A stretch of DNA of 64,000 nucleotides from Setophaga petechia (GCA_024362935.1 JANCRA010000001.1:59796930-59860929); one strand, 5' to 3'. Shown: positions 37,401 to 48,452, counted from the stretch's first letter. The notes: a model not told the origin generated them from the sequence alone. A program made the numbers and translations.

Positions 37401-40400
37401 ATGTTTTGGTATTTTGTTTTGCTTGCTGCTGATGCTGTGTTGCTGCCCCAGGAGCTGCTGAGGAGGGAGAGCAGCGAGTTTGGCCCCATGGTGAGGGATC
37501 CCTGCTACGTGCTCAGCGCAGGAGCCAGGTGGGTGTGTGTCCCTGTCCCCTGTGTCTCTGCAGGGCCAGCTCTGGCCATTCCCCTGCCAGCAGCAGTTGT
37601 CTAGAGCTCAGACCTGCGCAAACACTGTTCCAGGTGTGCTGTGCCCAGCAGACTGAGGAGGAGTTGCTACAAGCTTTTTCTCTCACCGCAGACATTAACT
37701 TACAATCAAGTCCTCTTTGTGTCATTGTGAGCATGTTCGTGCAGCAAATTCCCACTTTTGTAACTTCAGAGTGTGTTTGGTCTGCTGTTGAAACTCACAG
37801 TGTGTGATAGCATTAACTGAAGGATCCTAAAGGAAACAGTACCTCTGTGTCCCACTCTGGGTGGTTTTATCCACCGAGGATGCTGCGTCCCCAAAAGCAA
37901 GGGACTAAACTCAGGATATTTCCTTAATATGCTCAACTGGGAGCCGGCCTTTGGGCTGCTTCCCTTCATCCAGGCAGGATGTTGTGCTCAGCAACAGGGG
38001 AGAGAGAAATGTTTTTAAAAATAGAAGAGCATAAGCACAAAACTCAATGTCTTAGGGCTTATGTAAGTCTCCACTTAGCCCCGGATTGTTTTGAAGTTAA
38101 TGAGAACTGAAGTTGGTCGTGCTGTATTTACATTTAAATAATAAATAGATGTTTGCCCTAAGCCCCGAGTGCCCAAACAGCTAACTCCCATTACAGTAAA
38201 AGCCATCAAGAGGGACTAAAAGCATTGTTCACAAAGGAGCTCTGTTCCTCACAAACTTGCAGTAAATGCCAGCCCTCTCCGTGGTCACAGTGGGAGTTAA
38301 CACTGCTGTGTCCAAAGGTTTCTTCATGCAGCTCTGGGTCAGGGAGTGACAGCTGGAAGCAGAGGAAGGTTCCTACTCTGGCTGATCCTACTTCTGGCCA
38401 TTTTTGCCCCTAAGAACACATAAATGTTGTTTTAAAGGGACTCAATCTGCCTTCAGGCACATCCTTGTAGGATTATTTAAAACACACTTGTTTACTTTGA
38501 TTTGGAATAATTTTTCCATGTTTTTTCCAAAGAGAACAATGCAGCTGTTTCAGTTCCTCTTGCCTCCCCTTCTCTCCTAGAGATGGCATTTCATCTTGCT
38601 GCTCCATCACTGCTTGTGCCTTCCTTTTATTTTTTTTTTTTCCTTTCCCCAACCTATTTTCCAAGTAATGGGATGGAACACCCAGACTGAAAACAAGTTC
38701 ACTGGGGCACGAAATGCAGGTTTCTCATTTTCATGCTTCACTGCACAAAGATTATTTGTTATTAACAGTTTTATGATGTTTGTGCAGCATAGGCATCCCA
38801 CGTGCTCCACAAGCACATTTCTCCTGGGAGATGGGAGGTTTCTTTCCCTTCTTGCTTGGAATTGGACTTCCCAAAGGATAAAACAAAAGGACAAGAGAAG
38901 TGTTTTCCGTGCGTGGACCCTTCAGGGAGGCAAAGCAGGCAGCAGGAATTAACCTTTCTAGGTTTCCTTGGGACACAGCTGCCCCATGTGCTGCAGAGGA
39001 GATGGGACCATCCTTACTACCTCTTCTGCTGGAGAGGGAAACAGTCAGATGGTTAAGTGAGGAAAACCTTGGTCAGCAATCACTTGGCCCAGCCACACGT
39101 GCTGTTCCTCTGTTCCCCAGGTGTCACAGGCCATTGGGAACTGCTCCAGCAGTTTTAGAATGCACAGTTGCTTCCACAGTGGGAGAGATCTCTGAATTAG
39201 AAAATCACCATCTGGCGTTCTCAACAAACACTGAGCATCTGAACAGAATACACACTGCTACTGTCCAGGAACCACAGACAATACCAAGAGCAGCCTGTCT
39301 GGGAAGTTTCCCCACCCCCAGGCACAGGCTGCCAAATTCTATTCTCAGTCACACCAGAATAAAGCCAGAACGACCCATGTCTTTGACAGAGTTATCCTTA
39401 ATTAGTACCAGTACATCTGAGAACAAATTTGGGGCCCAAGTCTCCAGCATGACAGATTGGCAGGATTATTTGACATTGCATCTCAAGAACAGAAAATGCA
39501 CTGGCAGTAGAGCTTCGTTGTGTTTTACTGTTTATGATATGGCCTCGTGGTTCCAGGCCACCTTCTCTTGCCTCTGCCAGTGCCATTATTACTGCTCAGT
39601 TTGTTTTCCAGCTAAACAGCCAGACAGGCAAATAGGTTTGGCTCTAGATTCCAAGCAGAATCCTCAGTCCAAAGGCCAGATGCTGTTTCTCAGGCTCACA
39701 TGTGAACACCCTAAAAGACCTGGAAGGAATAATTCAATCTGCTGGCTTTACAGCCTCAACATCCGCTTGCAGTTGGAATGTGCTGGCTTTGGTGTTTGTC
39801 ACACCTGCCTGTCTGAGGGAGCTCTTCCTTCTAACAGGATTCCAAGGCTGCAAGAGCTTTTTTCAATTTTCTCTATAGTCAAAATAGTGCATTTTTTGGC
39901 CTTTCTTCATTCTTGGGGACAGTTGAATCATTTTAATGGCACCTTTCCAAAAGGAGCAGATAACATTATGGGAATATTTGGCTCATAGAGCTGAAATTCT
40001 TAAACTTTCAAGCAATCGAGAATGGAGTTTGATGGTAGATAATGTCAAATAGTCTATCTTACAACAATTGCTCACCCCATGTGTAACAAACAAAATTGAA
40101 AGCAGAGCAGGAAAGGAAGCCAGCCATTAGGTTCTCCTAATAGTTTTTCCATTGAGTTGCTGCTGTGGTGCATGCTATGTGTGTGATGTAGCACACACTG
40201 ACAATGATGGGAGATGGTGAGAGGGAGTAGATCTGGCTCAGGACTTCATTTCCAGTTTCAGAGCTCAGCTGTACCTCACCTAGACCAGCAGGCAGTGATG
40301 CTGACCTCTGGTAGTGTTGGTAACTTGCCCATTAAGGAGGTGCACAGTCAATTTTCCTGCTCGTTGATGAGTTATTAATCTTACCATGGTCTGTCTCTTG

Positions 40401-43400
40401 GTATTCAGATCTTTCAACAAGAAAGAAAGAAGCCGCTCAGAGAAAATGGCGTTCACCAGTTACTATCCTCATCCCCTCCGCAGCACAGAGCTTGTCGCCG
40501 CGCCTGCCACGCTGGTTGAGAGTCAAAAGCTCTCAGAACTTTCCAGGCCAGATAGCAGGACTTCTGCATTTTTCCCAGCCCCAACAGAGGCAAGGAGTCA
40601 CTATCCTGAGCAAAAGCAAGGCTTTAAACCCTCGTTCCTTAACCTTACTCCTTCTGGGCCTGGCCACTCTTCCCCTAATACACCCGCCCAGGCTCCCTCA
40701 GACTTGCAGAGCACAGGTGACAGCCAGGCTCCAAGACAGCACCATGTCAAACGAGAGGCTGTTCCCTCTGAGGGCAGCGGGAGCACTCAGGCACAGCCTC
40801 TGGATGCTGTCCAGGACAGATCCCCCGAGACTGCCACAGAAGAGATGATGTGGAGGAGGAAAGTGGGGCTGCTGCACAGGTCCCTCCCAGCCAAAGCAGC
40901 GTGGGCTCATTCGGCCAAAGACAGCGGCTACACCAGGGCCATGGTGTCTCCTCCAGCGGCCGGGCCGAAGCTCTCCCAGAGGTGGCAGTCCCTGCCCACG
41001 CAGAGCAGCACTTCCTCCGACCCAGAGACCCCTTCTCCCCAGACCATGACCCAGCTCCGGATCTCGGAGTCAGGGCTGCAGCTCACGCCCCCGCCGCCGC
41101 TGCAGGACAAGGAGGACGACGAGGTGTTTGTCGCACCCTTCTCCCCACCGCCGCCATCCCGTCCTCTTCCCGAGCTCGGCTCTTGCACTTCTACCAACGG
41201 CACAGAGGAATTCCCACCTCCTGCCCCTCCTGCTGAGGGGATCGGGGCAGCTGGAGACAAATCCCCCCGGCTCCCAGAAGAGGCCGGTGTGAGGTAAGGG
41301 CGGGCTGGAGTGCGGCGGCTCGGGCGGTGCAGGGCCATATACAGTAAGATATGCAGGGCTGGGACAGATGGGCTCATCCCTCGGGCCGTGGGAGCCTCAG
41401 CTGCTGGCCAGGCTGGGATCTTGCACGTTGTCAGGGGACAGGGAGTGAAAGACTCACTGCTGGTCCACCGGCAGGTGCACTGACAGGTGCTCCCCAAAGC
41501 CCCCAGGACAGGGGATTATGGGGGAACACTCCTGGGCTGGTTCTCCCTGCAGATTTCAGTGTGGTTGCTTCTGACTGTCTCCAGCACAGAGCTGGAATGG
41601 CTGCTGGCTCCTTCCAGTTACTTGGTTTTGAGAGACAGCTGTGAAAATCCATGATGGGTTTCTCCAAACAGTTAGTATTTACCAGAATATATTTTGGACC
41701 TGGCACAAAATAATGCCGTCATGAAGTGTTGACCGTCTGCCAAAAAATGACAATGCAAATATGTCACAGTCAGGCTGTATAGGGAAATTCTCCTGAAGGA
41801 TAGGACTTTGGGCGAGGTGCCCAGGAGGTTTAACTCAGCACAGCTTCCCTCACTCCCAGGGAGCTGCTCTGATATCCATCTGGGAAGAATCTGGCCAGGG
41901 CTGTAGTAGTGACTGGCCTTCCAACATAGCAAGGACAAATGGGGTAGAGGCTGCTCAGGATGGCACTCCCAAGCGGGGACGTGCAATGTCCCCAGCCTGC
42001 CAGTGGAAAACAAAGTGACTTGGAGTTCACTAGTTCTTTCTGTGTTGGAAGAACAATCCAGCAGTGCTCAGGTTGAAGGGACAAAACAATTCTGGTGCCA
42101 GTGGCTTCACACTGTGGACCCTCCATATTGGAGTGAGAAGTGAGACACAAAAACAAGTGAGAGAGAAGGAGAACTCACTCCTTGTAGGCCTTTACCGTGT
42201 GTTCACAATGGGAGTCTCTGGGTGGTAGGTTTCTCTTCATCTCACATAATGTTTCTGTCCATAGCAGCTTCAAAAGCTTTCCCAAAGCCCGGGCTGAGAG
42301 GGAGAGAACAGGGTTGGGCACCAGCACCAGTGAAAATAACTGGTCAACCCCATTAAAGAGGACTGGCTCTCCATCTGCTGTGGATCAGCAGCACCAGTCC
42401 CCTGCTTCTCCTGAAGGGCCTCAGAGCATTGACAGACAGCCCATAATTCAGCCTGAAGGTAACTCCAGAGAGCCAGCATTGGAAAATGCCAGCCTGGACT
42501 CTGGGATAACCAGCACAGCACCCCCAGTGAAGGCAAAGAACAAGACCCCAGAGGATATTAAGTCAGAGGCTCTAGCAAAAGAAATTGTCCACAAAGACAA
42601 GTCTCTGGCTGATATCCTGGATCCAGATTCCAAAATGAAAACGACCATGGACTTGATGGAAGGGATTTTCCCCGGTGGAAGCAGTGTGCTGAAGGAGAAC
42701 AACATGAAGAGGAAGATGTGGCAGACACAGGCCAGCAGGATGACGGTGGCGGGTGACACGTAAGCACTGCTGGGCAGAACTCCCTGCTCCCTTGCTTCTG
42801 AAATTTGGCCTGTGCCAAATTTTTCTTCATGTCTGTAGGTGAGGGTGAGTTGTGCAGTTCAGAGGTGTGAGGCCTGGCAGGGCATTTCCAAGCAGCCTTT
42901 CCCATGAGCTGGGCTCTGTGCCTGGGCTCTGAGCTCACCTCTCTGGGCTGTGTAGAGAATGATGCTGAGCTTGGGAACAGAGCAGGAAATGAAATATCCC
43001 TGGAGATAGAACTGGATTTTGCTATCTGAACCTTAGTAATCTGAAGCAGTTCAGTCCAAAGCAAAGGAACGGAGATAGTGAAGTAAAATCAGGATGAAAA
43101 TAATGGCAGGCACAGAGATAACAAGAGGCCAAATTCTGGAAGGAGGGTTGAGGGGAGCTGCTTATTACAAGATCAGCCCAAGTCACCCAGTGTGGGTTTT
43201 TTAAGACAGAGACTTCCAGGTGGCAGCTGGATAACTGTCCAGAAGTCAGGTGTACTGCATGAAGCTAGGTAAGGGCAGTCTGGCCACCTTCAACAAGGTA
43301 AATCCTGTGCAGTGCTATGTCCAGTCACCTTTAAACCCCTGGCTGTGCTGTGCTGGGACCCCCTGATGGCAGGAATCTGCCTTGTCCTGGTGGGTAATCG

Positions 43401-46400
43401 CCTTGGAAGGTACCAGAGAGGGAGTCCTGGAAAACCATGGGTCTAAACACTGGGAAAAGTCAGGCTCAGACTGAACTCTTGCTTTTTCTTCACTCTGGTG
43501 TAGGAGAGAGGAAAGGGAAGCTCCTGTCACCCTGGTCACCTGTCCTGCTTACTACAGTGTTTCAGCACCCAAAGCAGAACTGCTGAATAAAATCAAGGAC
43601 TTGCCAGAAGAAGTAGGCGAGGAAGAAGAGCTGCTGGACATCAATGAGAAAAAGGTAAATTCAGCACACAATACTGTTTGCTGCTCACATTCCTGAAATA
43701 ATAATAAGCTCTGAAGTGCATTTCTATTTGATGTCAGCTTTTGGCAGCACACAAAATTGCGTGGGAGCGATTAGGCCACCCGTGAAGCTTCGTTAGAGTG
43801 ACCCAAATTGTATAAGAGAGTTAATCTGAATTACTCACTGCAGATTGAGTACCAATCTTGCACCACCCTGAGGCGGGCCTGATCATACCAAGTGCTGAGT
43901 GTACAGACTGTCAGGAGCTGTCCCTGTTCAGCAGCAAGGAAGGAAAAGGGAGAGATGAAGCAAGTTGTGTGAGGCCAGCATGAGATGGAAACAAAAACAG
44001 AGTCCAGCAAGTGACTGCACTGAGTGCAGGAGATTTTTTCCCCAGGACTTTCCTCTTCAGTGAAGTCAGTTTACCCATTTCACATGCTGTCTGCTCTCAC
44101 TGCATCCAAAGAAACATGGGTTACTCTTTTTCCCCTGGACTATTGTTTCTCTGCCCCACTGAAAGCCAGGCGCACTTCAGCGGCTCAGTCAGCACAACCT
44201 CTATGTGATGGCTTGCAAGGGCAGAGAGCAGGCAGGAGGAAAGGACACATTTTGCTCTCTTACTGAACCTACATTTCACTGTGGAATGGCCCCCTGCTCT
44301 TGCTGCAGGCTTCCATGCTCTGCTTCCAGGGCATTTGAAGGGCCTTCTAATTTGCCCTGTAGTTGTCTCACATTAGTTACCTGATAATTACAGGTATGCT
44401 GCTTAGCTCCCACATCCCAGGGGCCTACACAGGCTGGTGTTTGTGGCCTGTCTGTGCCTCTCCTACACACCTCCTACCTTCCTGTCAAAAGCAGCCATGC
44501 CTGCCTCTAAGTCTAAACCATCCCACGCTGCCATGGAGGGTAACACAGCCCAGATTTCATTTCCTGTTCACCACCTTTTCTTTCTGTGGGACTGCACAGA
44601 TTCTGGGTCACAAATACACAGGTGGGTCACTGATCAAAAGCGTTTGCCCAGGGCCTTTGCCTGCTGCTTTCATCATGTGGCCCAAAGCACTGGTTGTAGC
44701 ACACCCAGCTCCAAAGGCAGCCCCTGCCACGCCCATAGCATTCCTTGGACTCCCTTCCAAATCTGCCTGCTCATACCAAGGTGAGAGGTGCAGAACAAGA
44801 CAAGGGTGCTGCACCATGAGCCTGCCATGGAGGGCAAGTCCCAGCTTCACAGGTTACATTTGCATGGAAAGCCAGGAGGAGATGGGAGTGATTAGGCCCA
44901 GGCAGCACAGTCTGGCCCCTTTGCTCATGATCTGTGTGCAGGAAAACTTGCACAGCCTTACCTGAGGAGGGGCTCCTGAGGGCAGCACCTGTGGGAAATC
45001 TTCTGGATAAACCAAGCACGTTTCCACTGTAAGTGGAAGGAAGCTCTGTTGGCTGGTATTCGGGATTGCAGGAGATTCACTGATTAATGAACACTAACCT
45101 AAGTCACGGCCCCTCCAGCTCCCAGGCCTTCAGAACAAAGGTACTTCACTCTCAGGAGCCCCATAGCCTCCCACTGCAGTTGGAGGGCAGATCTCCTGGA
45201 GCAGGGAGGAGCAGCTGCCGGTTCCCAGCAGCCCCATCCACCTGAAAACTTGCTGGGGTTAATGCCAGACTTTGAGACCACCCATGGAGTCCTGCCACAG
45301 AGACTTCCCCACCTAACTATAACCCTGGACATGGATCCTTCCTGTTGCTCCTCAGGATTTGGTACAGCAATCAACTGCTGAGGATCTTTCTTTGGAAGGG
45401 GGCTTTAGAACCACAGCCCCTGGGAAGGGCAAGGGCTGGGTTTTGTCTCTGGATACTTCTGAGGGAAGAATGCCCGTGAAGGAGTTTTGGTTGGCCCTTA
45501 GGAGGTGGGATTTAGTATTACCTTTGCTCCCTCTCCCCTGAGCTATCCTGCTAGCAGTGGAGGTCATTCCAGGGAGTGGATGTTTGTTTCAGGGAATATT
45601 AGTGGCCTTTTGCTCAGCCTTTGCATGCGTATGGCAGTGGAGGGCAGGCTGTGCTGCAGGCACAGAGCAGTGCACGCCCAAGTGTTCCATCTAGTGGTGC
45701 CTGGCCATACAGAGCCATGTGCTCCCTGCTGCCAGAGCAGCTGGGAACCCCACTGCCAGCCCATCCTGGGCACTAGGGCCAGCTCAGTGACCCCAGCCTC
45801 ACCAGTGTTTGAAAATCCTTCGTCCTCTGGAGCAGGACTGCCTCCTGCCTGCAATGACAGTTGTGATGGAAGGAGGACTTGAAGAGAATCTTTTCAGGCC
45901 ACCTGGTGACTGCCTTGTTCCACCATGAGGTGTTTGTGTGCAGAGTAGATGAACACACAGGTGTTGGTGCCTCAGTGGTGCAGGAACTGGAGACACTGAG
46001 AATCCCCACCCATTGTATGGAGAGCTGCTGCTGCTTGCTGTGCTCTCAGTTCCAAGTAAGCAGAAGCAGGAATTGCAAGCCCTAGGCCAGAGACTTGCTT
46101 CTTTTCCACTAAATCTTAACAGAAATTGGGATCTCCTGCACATGTGCAGCGCTGCTGTTCCTGGAGTAACCAAACCCCGGGGGCCTCCTTTTCTTTGGCA
46201 GGGAATAGGTGTCAGTGTTTCTGCAAAATGGGTGTGTTCTCTGTGTTCAGACACTGAGTAAATCCAGAGCATCTTTGGTGTGAGGGCTTCCTCGATGCCT
46301 CTGTGTGTTAGGCACTTGTTTGGAGCACTTCAAGGCATTTCAGGCTGGGTGTGAGGAGCACATCAGAGACATGGCTGTAGCTCTTTTCACTCAGAGGTTT

Positions 46401-47849
46401 TACAGAACATTCATCTGTAGGTAGCTGGGTATCAGAATACAGTAGACCAAATCAGAGAGCTCTTTTATAAATGCTCATGGAACAAACACATCCTCATGCA
46501 ACCTGATGAGCTGCTTGGGTTATCTCCAAGGTGGGGAATTTCAGTATTTTCTCTGTTTCCTCCCTTCTTTGTCAGCTGTTGCTGACCTGACCCTGCTCCT
46601 CAGAACCTGCAGCCATATCCTCTTGTTGTCATCACCCATATGAGCAGGGTGATGCTTGTAACAACCAGTGTGGCAATGCTTCCCCTCCAACAGGCTGAGC
46701 TCATCGGGAGCTTGACCCACAAACTGGAAATCCTGAAGGAAGCCAAGGAGGGCCTGCTCGAGGATATTAAGATGAATAATGCTCTCGGGGAAGAGGTGGA
46801 GCTGTTGATCAGCACACTGTGCAAACCCAACGAGTTTGACAAGTACAAGATGTTCATTGGCGATCTGGATAAAGTGGTGAACCTCCTGCTCTCCCTCTCG
46901 GGACGCCTGGCCCGCGTGGAGAACGTCCTGAGCAGCTTGGGGGACAACGCCAACAGTGAGGAACGGGTAGGTATGGGCACAGCCCCGGCCTGCTCCGGCC
47001 TGGGGCAGCAGCCACCGCCACCACGGCATTACAGCGACCTCCAGGGGCTGCCCGGAGGGCAGCACGGGGCTCTCGGTGCACCTGTACCAGCAGTTGCTCA
47101 GGCATTGTCCCTGGGAGTCTTAATCTCCCTTTGTATAAATGGCTGGGATCCTGCAGCCCTTGTCTGGATGCAGAGCAGCTGTGTTGGGCACAGCCACATT
47201 TTAACATTTTTGGGGTGGTTTTGAAACCAGATTTTCCTGGTAGTTGTTGCTTTCAGGCGAGGTTTCCTGACTTTATTGTAGCACTTTCTGCCTCCCATTG
47301 GCAAGGATGTTCAGAGTCCAGTTCAGTGGGGGTCACAGTCACTCCGTGATGAGGAATTCATCCTCCTCTCCCAGGCTTTTGACTGTGCTCTGGGAGCTTA
47401 GCAGCCATCTCCAGAGGTGGTGCTGGGAGGCAGGAAGGGCTCAGGGAGTGTGGTGCTGCTGGTACTGAAGGGCTCTCTCTGGTGTGCAGAGTTCCCTGAA
47501 CGAGAAGCGGAAGCTGCTGGCTGGCCAGCACGAAGACGCCCGGGAGCTCAAGGAAAACGTCGACCGTCGGGAACGGCTGGTCTTGGACATCCTGGGCAAC
47601 TACCTCTCTGAGGAGCAGCTCCAGGACTACCAGCACTTTGTCAAGATGAAGTCTGCGCTCCTCATAGAGCAGCGGGAGCTCGACGACAAAATCAAACTGG
47701 GCCAGGAGCAGCTCAAGTGCCTGATGGAAAGTCTCCCCACGGACTTCACACCCAGGGATGCAGCAGCAGCAGCTGCCCTGGCTGCAGCACTTGCTACCTC
47801 CTCCGGGGCCGGTGGTAAAACACCTCCAGCAGCCTCTTCCTCACTCTAA
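22353..47849 (+). CDS. SHROOM3: SHROOM3, 3' nine coding exons (5' end lies outside the window)
   Basis: Shroom3 is a cytoskeletal scaffold that sits at apical junctions, binds F-actin through ASD1 and Rho kinase through ASD2, and drives apical constriction in epithelia such as the neural tube. Nine exons are seen: 22353-22481, 29890-30021, 32097-35298, 37452-37528, 40409-41293, 42265-42759, 43504-43654, 46694-46966 and 47490-47849. Each is bounded by AG/GT, and together they give one open frame of 1,900 residues plus stop. Hallmark blocks are [14 protein letters not shown] (ASD1), [29 protein letters not shown] and [16 protein letters not shown] (ASD2). These fit SHROOM3 rather than SHROOM2, whose ASD1 and ASD2 differ at many positions as I recall them. 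The N-terminal PDZ domain is encoded upstream of base 1: no exon matching it was found. The length fits a vertebrate protein of about 2,000 residues minus roughly 107 N-terminal residues. Confidence 0.95.
22482..29889 (+). other. SHROOM3 intron (7.4 kb)
   Basis: Bounded by gtgaga and ctag. It holds a 19-bp tandem duplication at 23,856-23,892 but no supported gene or transposon. Confidence 0.85.
23856..23892. repeat. 19-bp tandem duplication
   Basis: ttggatgtggagcccacag (23856-23874) is followed directly by a near-copy (23875-23892) within a SHROOM3 intron. It has no evident function. Confidence 0.75.
29890..30021 (+). CDS. SHROOM3: SHROOM3 exon with conserved RPHSWH and MMQISQ motifs
   Basis: This 132-nt exon lies between the acceptor ttcacctag|g and the donor tccag|gtaagt. 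It encodes [12 protein letters not shown], then [11 protein letters not shown], then PWHQSYHS, all closely matching mammalian SHROOM3. Two successive in-frame ATG codons at 29963-29968 have A at -3. They are the first in-frame ATGs available to a transcript that starts downstream of the PDZ exons. Starting there would give 1,833 residues. Confidence 0.95.
30022..32096 (+). other. SHROOM3 intron (2.1 kb)
   Basis: Runs from gtaagt to the pyrimidine-rich acceptor ccttgctgtcccccag. The reading frame of the following exon happens to stay open for about 140 bases into this intron. The splice junction is set by the match of HSSSSTSDL to the family. Nothing else was recognised. Confidence 0.85.
32097..35298 (+). 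CDS. SHROOM3: SHROOM3 large central exon (ASD1 actin-binding region)
   Basis: This 3,202-nt exon is one open frame from acceptor ctgtcccccag to donor caccag|gtatgt. It starts [20 protein letters not shown] and includes [26 protein letters not shown] and [10 protein letters not shown], all Shroom3-like. Conserved blocks later on are [14 protein letters not shown] (about 33.81 kb), [15 protein letters not shown] (about 34.26 kb) and [21 protein letters not shown] (about 34.51-34.58 kb). [16 protein letters not shown] and [15 protein letters not shown] follow (34.65-34.79 kb). The 34.2-34.8 kb part corresponds to ASD1, the region that binds and bundles F-actin. The end, [10 protein letters not shown] followed by [14 protein letters not shown], is a typical Shroom motif. 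The exon is GC-rich, mainly at its 5' end, which also creates long meaningless open frames on the other strand and in other frames. Confidence 0.96.
35299..37451 (+). other. SHROOM3 intron (2.2 kb)
   Basis: Runs from gtatgt to gccccag. It contains a perfect 9-bp inverted repeat (gtgtatata/tatatacac) at 36,987-37,010. No gene was seen. Confidence 0.85.
37452..37528 (+). CDS. SHROOM3: SHROOM3 micro-exon with the RDPCY motif
   Basis: This 77-nt exon starts after gctgcccca|g and ends at gagccag|gtgggt. It encodes [19 protein letters not shown] and then VLSAGAR, matching the mammalian GFGLVKDPCY segment. It enters in phase 0 and leaves two bases in the next codon, so skipping it would shift the frame. 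It was found from the flanking splice sites and the frame continuity with both neighbours. Confidence 0.9.
37529..40408 (+). other. SHROOM3 intron (2.9 kb) with a long unexplained open frame
   Basis: Runs from gtgggt to ttcag. It includes an uninterrupted + frame from 38,900 to the stop at 39,988, whose first ATG at 39,002 would give 328 residues. No family similarity was recognised, and it does not align with the mammalian SHROOM3 segment, which is accounted for by the exon at 40,409. It is treated as intron here. Confidence 0.7.
40409..41293 (+). CDS. SHROOM3: SHROOM3 proline-rich exon
   Basis: This 885-nt exon lies between the acceptor ggtattcag and the donor gtgag|gtaagg. It begins [13 protein letters not shown], is rich in Ser, Pro and Gln, and has the conserved elements [26 protein letters not shown] and [10 protein letters not shown]. 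The 41.09-41.24 kb part is a run of proline clusters ([23 protein letters not shown]). In mammals this region holds an FPPPP-type site expected to bind EVH1 domains. Here the fifth residue is Ala. The exon sits between the ASD1 and ASD2 regions and is probably disordered. Confidence 0.93.
41294..42264 (+). other. SHROOM3 intron (1.0 kb)
   Basis: Runs from gtaagg to a tandem acceptor. No further feature was seen. Confidence 0.85.
42265..42759 (+). CDS. SHROOM3: SHROOM3 exon beginning ASD2
   Basis: This 495-nt exon ends at the donor gacac|gtaagc. It encodes a low-complexity linker and then the start of ASD2: [39 protein letters not shown] and [11 protein letters not shown]2 binds ROCK1/ROCK2 in the Shroom family. 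The acceptor is a tandem tagcag (42262-42267). The first AG gives the start used here; the second would start at 42268 and remove one serine. Both are in frame. Confidence 0.93.
42760..43503 (+). other. SHROOM3 intron (0.7 kb)
   Basis: Runs from gtaagc to tgtag. No further feature was seen. Confidence 0.85.
43504..43654 (+). CDS. SHROOM3: SHROOM3 ASD2 exon ([15 protein letters not shown])
   Basis: This 151-nt exon follows ggtgtag and ends at aaaaag|gtaaat. It encodes [18 protein letters not shown], then [19 protein letters not shown], then an acidic stretch ending INEKK. It matches the mammalian ASD2 linker. It was not evident as a long open frame and was placed from its splice sites and from in-frame joining to both neighbouring exons. 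Confidence 0.93.
43655..46693 (+). other. SHROOM3 intron (3.0 kb)
   Basis: Runs from gtaaat to ccaacag. It contains several open frames of 100-200 codons with no family similarity. No exon was supported. Confidence 0.8.
46694..46966 (+). CDS. SHROOM3: SHROOM3 ASD2 coiled-coil exon
   Basis: This 273-nt exon of exactly 91 codons begins [20 protein letters not shown] and ends NANSEER before the donor gaacgg|gtaggt. It contains [20 protein letters not shown] and [16 protein letters not shown], the most conserved segment of all Shrooms. In known structures this part forms the antiparallel coiled-coil dimer that contacts Rho kinase. All hallmark residues are kept. Confidence 0.97.
46967..47489 (+). 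other. SHROOM3 intron (0.5 kb)
   Basis: Runs from gtaggt to gtgcag, separating the last two ASD2 exons. No further feature was seen. Confidence 0.9.
47490..47849 (+). CDS. SHROOM3: SHROOM3 terminal coding exon (end of ASD2 and alanine-rich tail)
   Basis: This exon starts after ggtgtgcag and ends with the stop at 47847-47849. It encodes [59 protein letters not shown] and [19 protein letters not shown], the end of ASD2. After LPTDF the tail turns into an alanine-rich, low-complexity sequence ending PPAASSSL. This differs from the mammalian tail as I recall it. Confidence 0.96.
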   Translation, partial: SSLNEKRKLLAGQHEDARELKENVDRRERLVLDILGNYLSEEQLQDYQHFVKMKSALLIEQRELDDKIKLGQEQLKCLMESLPTDFTPRDAAAAAALAAALATSSGAGGKTPPAASSSL

Positions 47850-48271
47850 CCTGGCCCAGGTGGAGCTGAGATGCAGCCCTGCCTGAGTCCCTTTAGTCCC
47901 ATACTTGGCAGGTGGTCCTCTTCAAAGGCCATGGACAGAGACAGGTCTAAACCAAGATTTTAATGAAGGAAAAAAGAATAGCAATAATAAAGGTTTTATT
48001 TTCCTTTCCTTCCACCTCTACTTCCTGGAAACTTAAATCATTGTGGAGGGAAATCTCCTGCCCAAGATGAGGAAGAATCTCACAGGAACTAAACACATGA
48101 CCTTTAATAAAAAACATGACCTCCTCTCTTCCCTCCCTTTTCTGCCTACCTGACACCTCATTAAATAATGAAGGATCTAAGAATGAAGCCTTAAAAATAA
48201 AACCAACCCATTTTACTGAACATTATTGATATTTATATTTTTTAAAGAACAAGACAGAATGTGTAAGTTTT

Positions 48272-48279
48272 TGTACATA
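48272..48279 (+). promoter_or_regulatory. Pumilio response element in the SHROOM3 3' UTR
   Basis: tgtacata fits the UGUAnAUA consensus bound by PUM proteins. It lies in the AT-rich 3' UTR about 170 nt upstream of the strongest poly(A) signal. An 8-nt match can occur by chance; the position in a 3' UTR is the only support. Confidence 0.4.
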
Positions 48280-48446
48280 CTCTAATCAGTTACTTGATTC
48301 TACTTTGTTCTGTATGTAGAAAAGACATTTAATTTTGTATTTTGTGAAGACCTTAACAAAAAGAGGGAACCCCAAAGATAGTCATGCAGTAGCTTGAAAC
48401 ATCTCATCGTGGTTTTGTTGCCGTTGTTGTGGTTGTTTTTTAATAT

Positions 48447-48452
48447 AATAAA
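48447..48452 (+). terminator. SHROOM3: Poly(A) signal of SHROOM3
   Basis: Canonical AATAAA about 600 nt after the stop codon, preceded by a GT-rich tract (48,415-48,440). It is the best of several candidate signals in this 3' UTR. Confidence 0.5.

Noticed and set aside
43504..43654. Possible SHROOM2 identity of the gene
   Set aside because: The ASD1 motif context, the [15 protein letters not shown] block and the [12 protein letters not shown] start of the coiled coil fit SHROOM3. The corresponding SHROOM2 segments and its C-terminus differ as I recall them.
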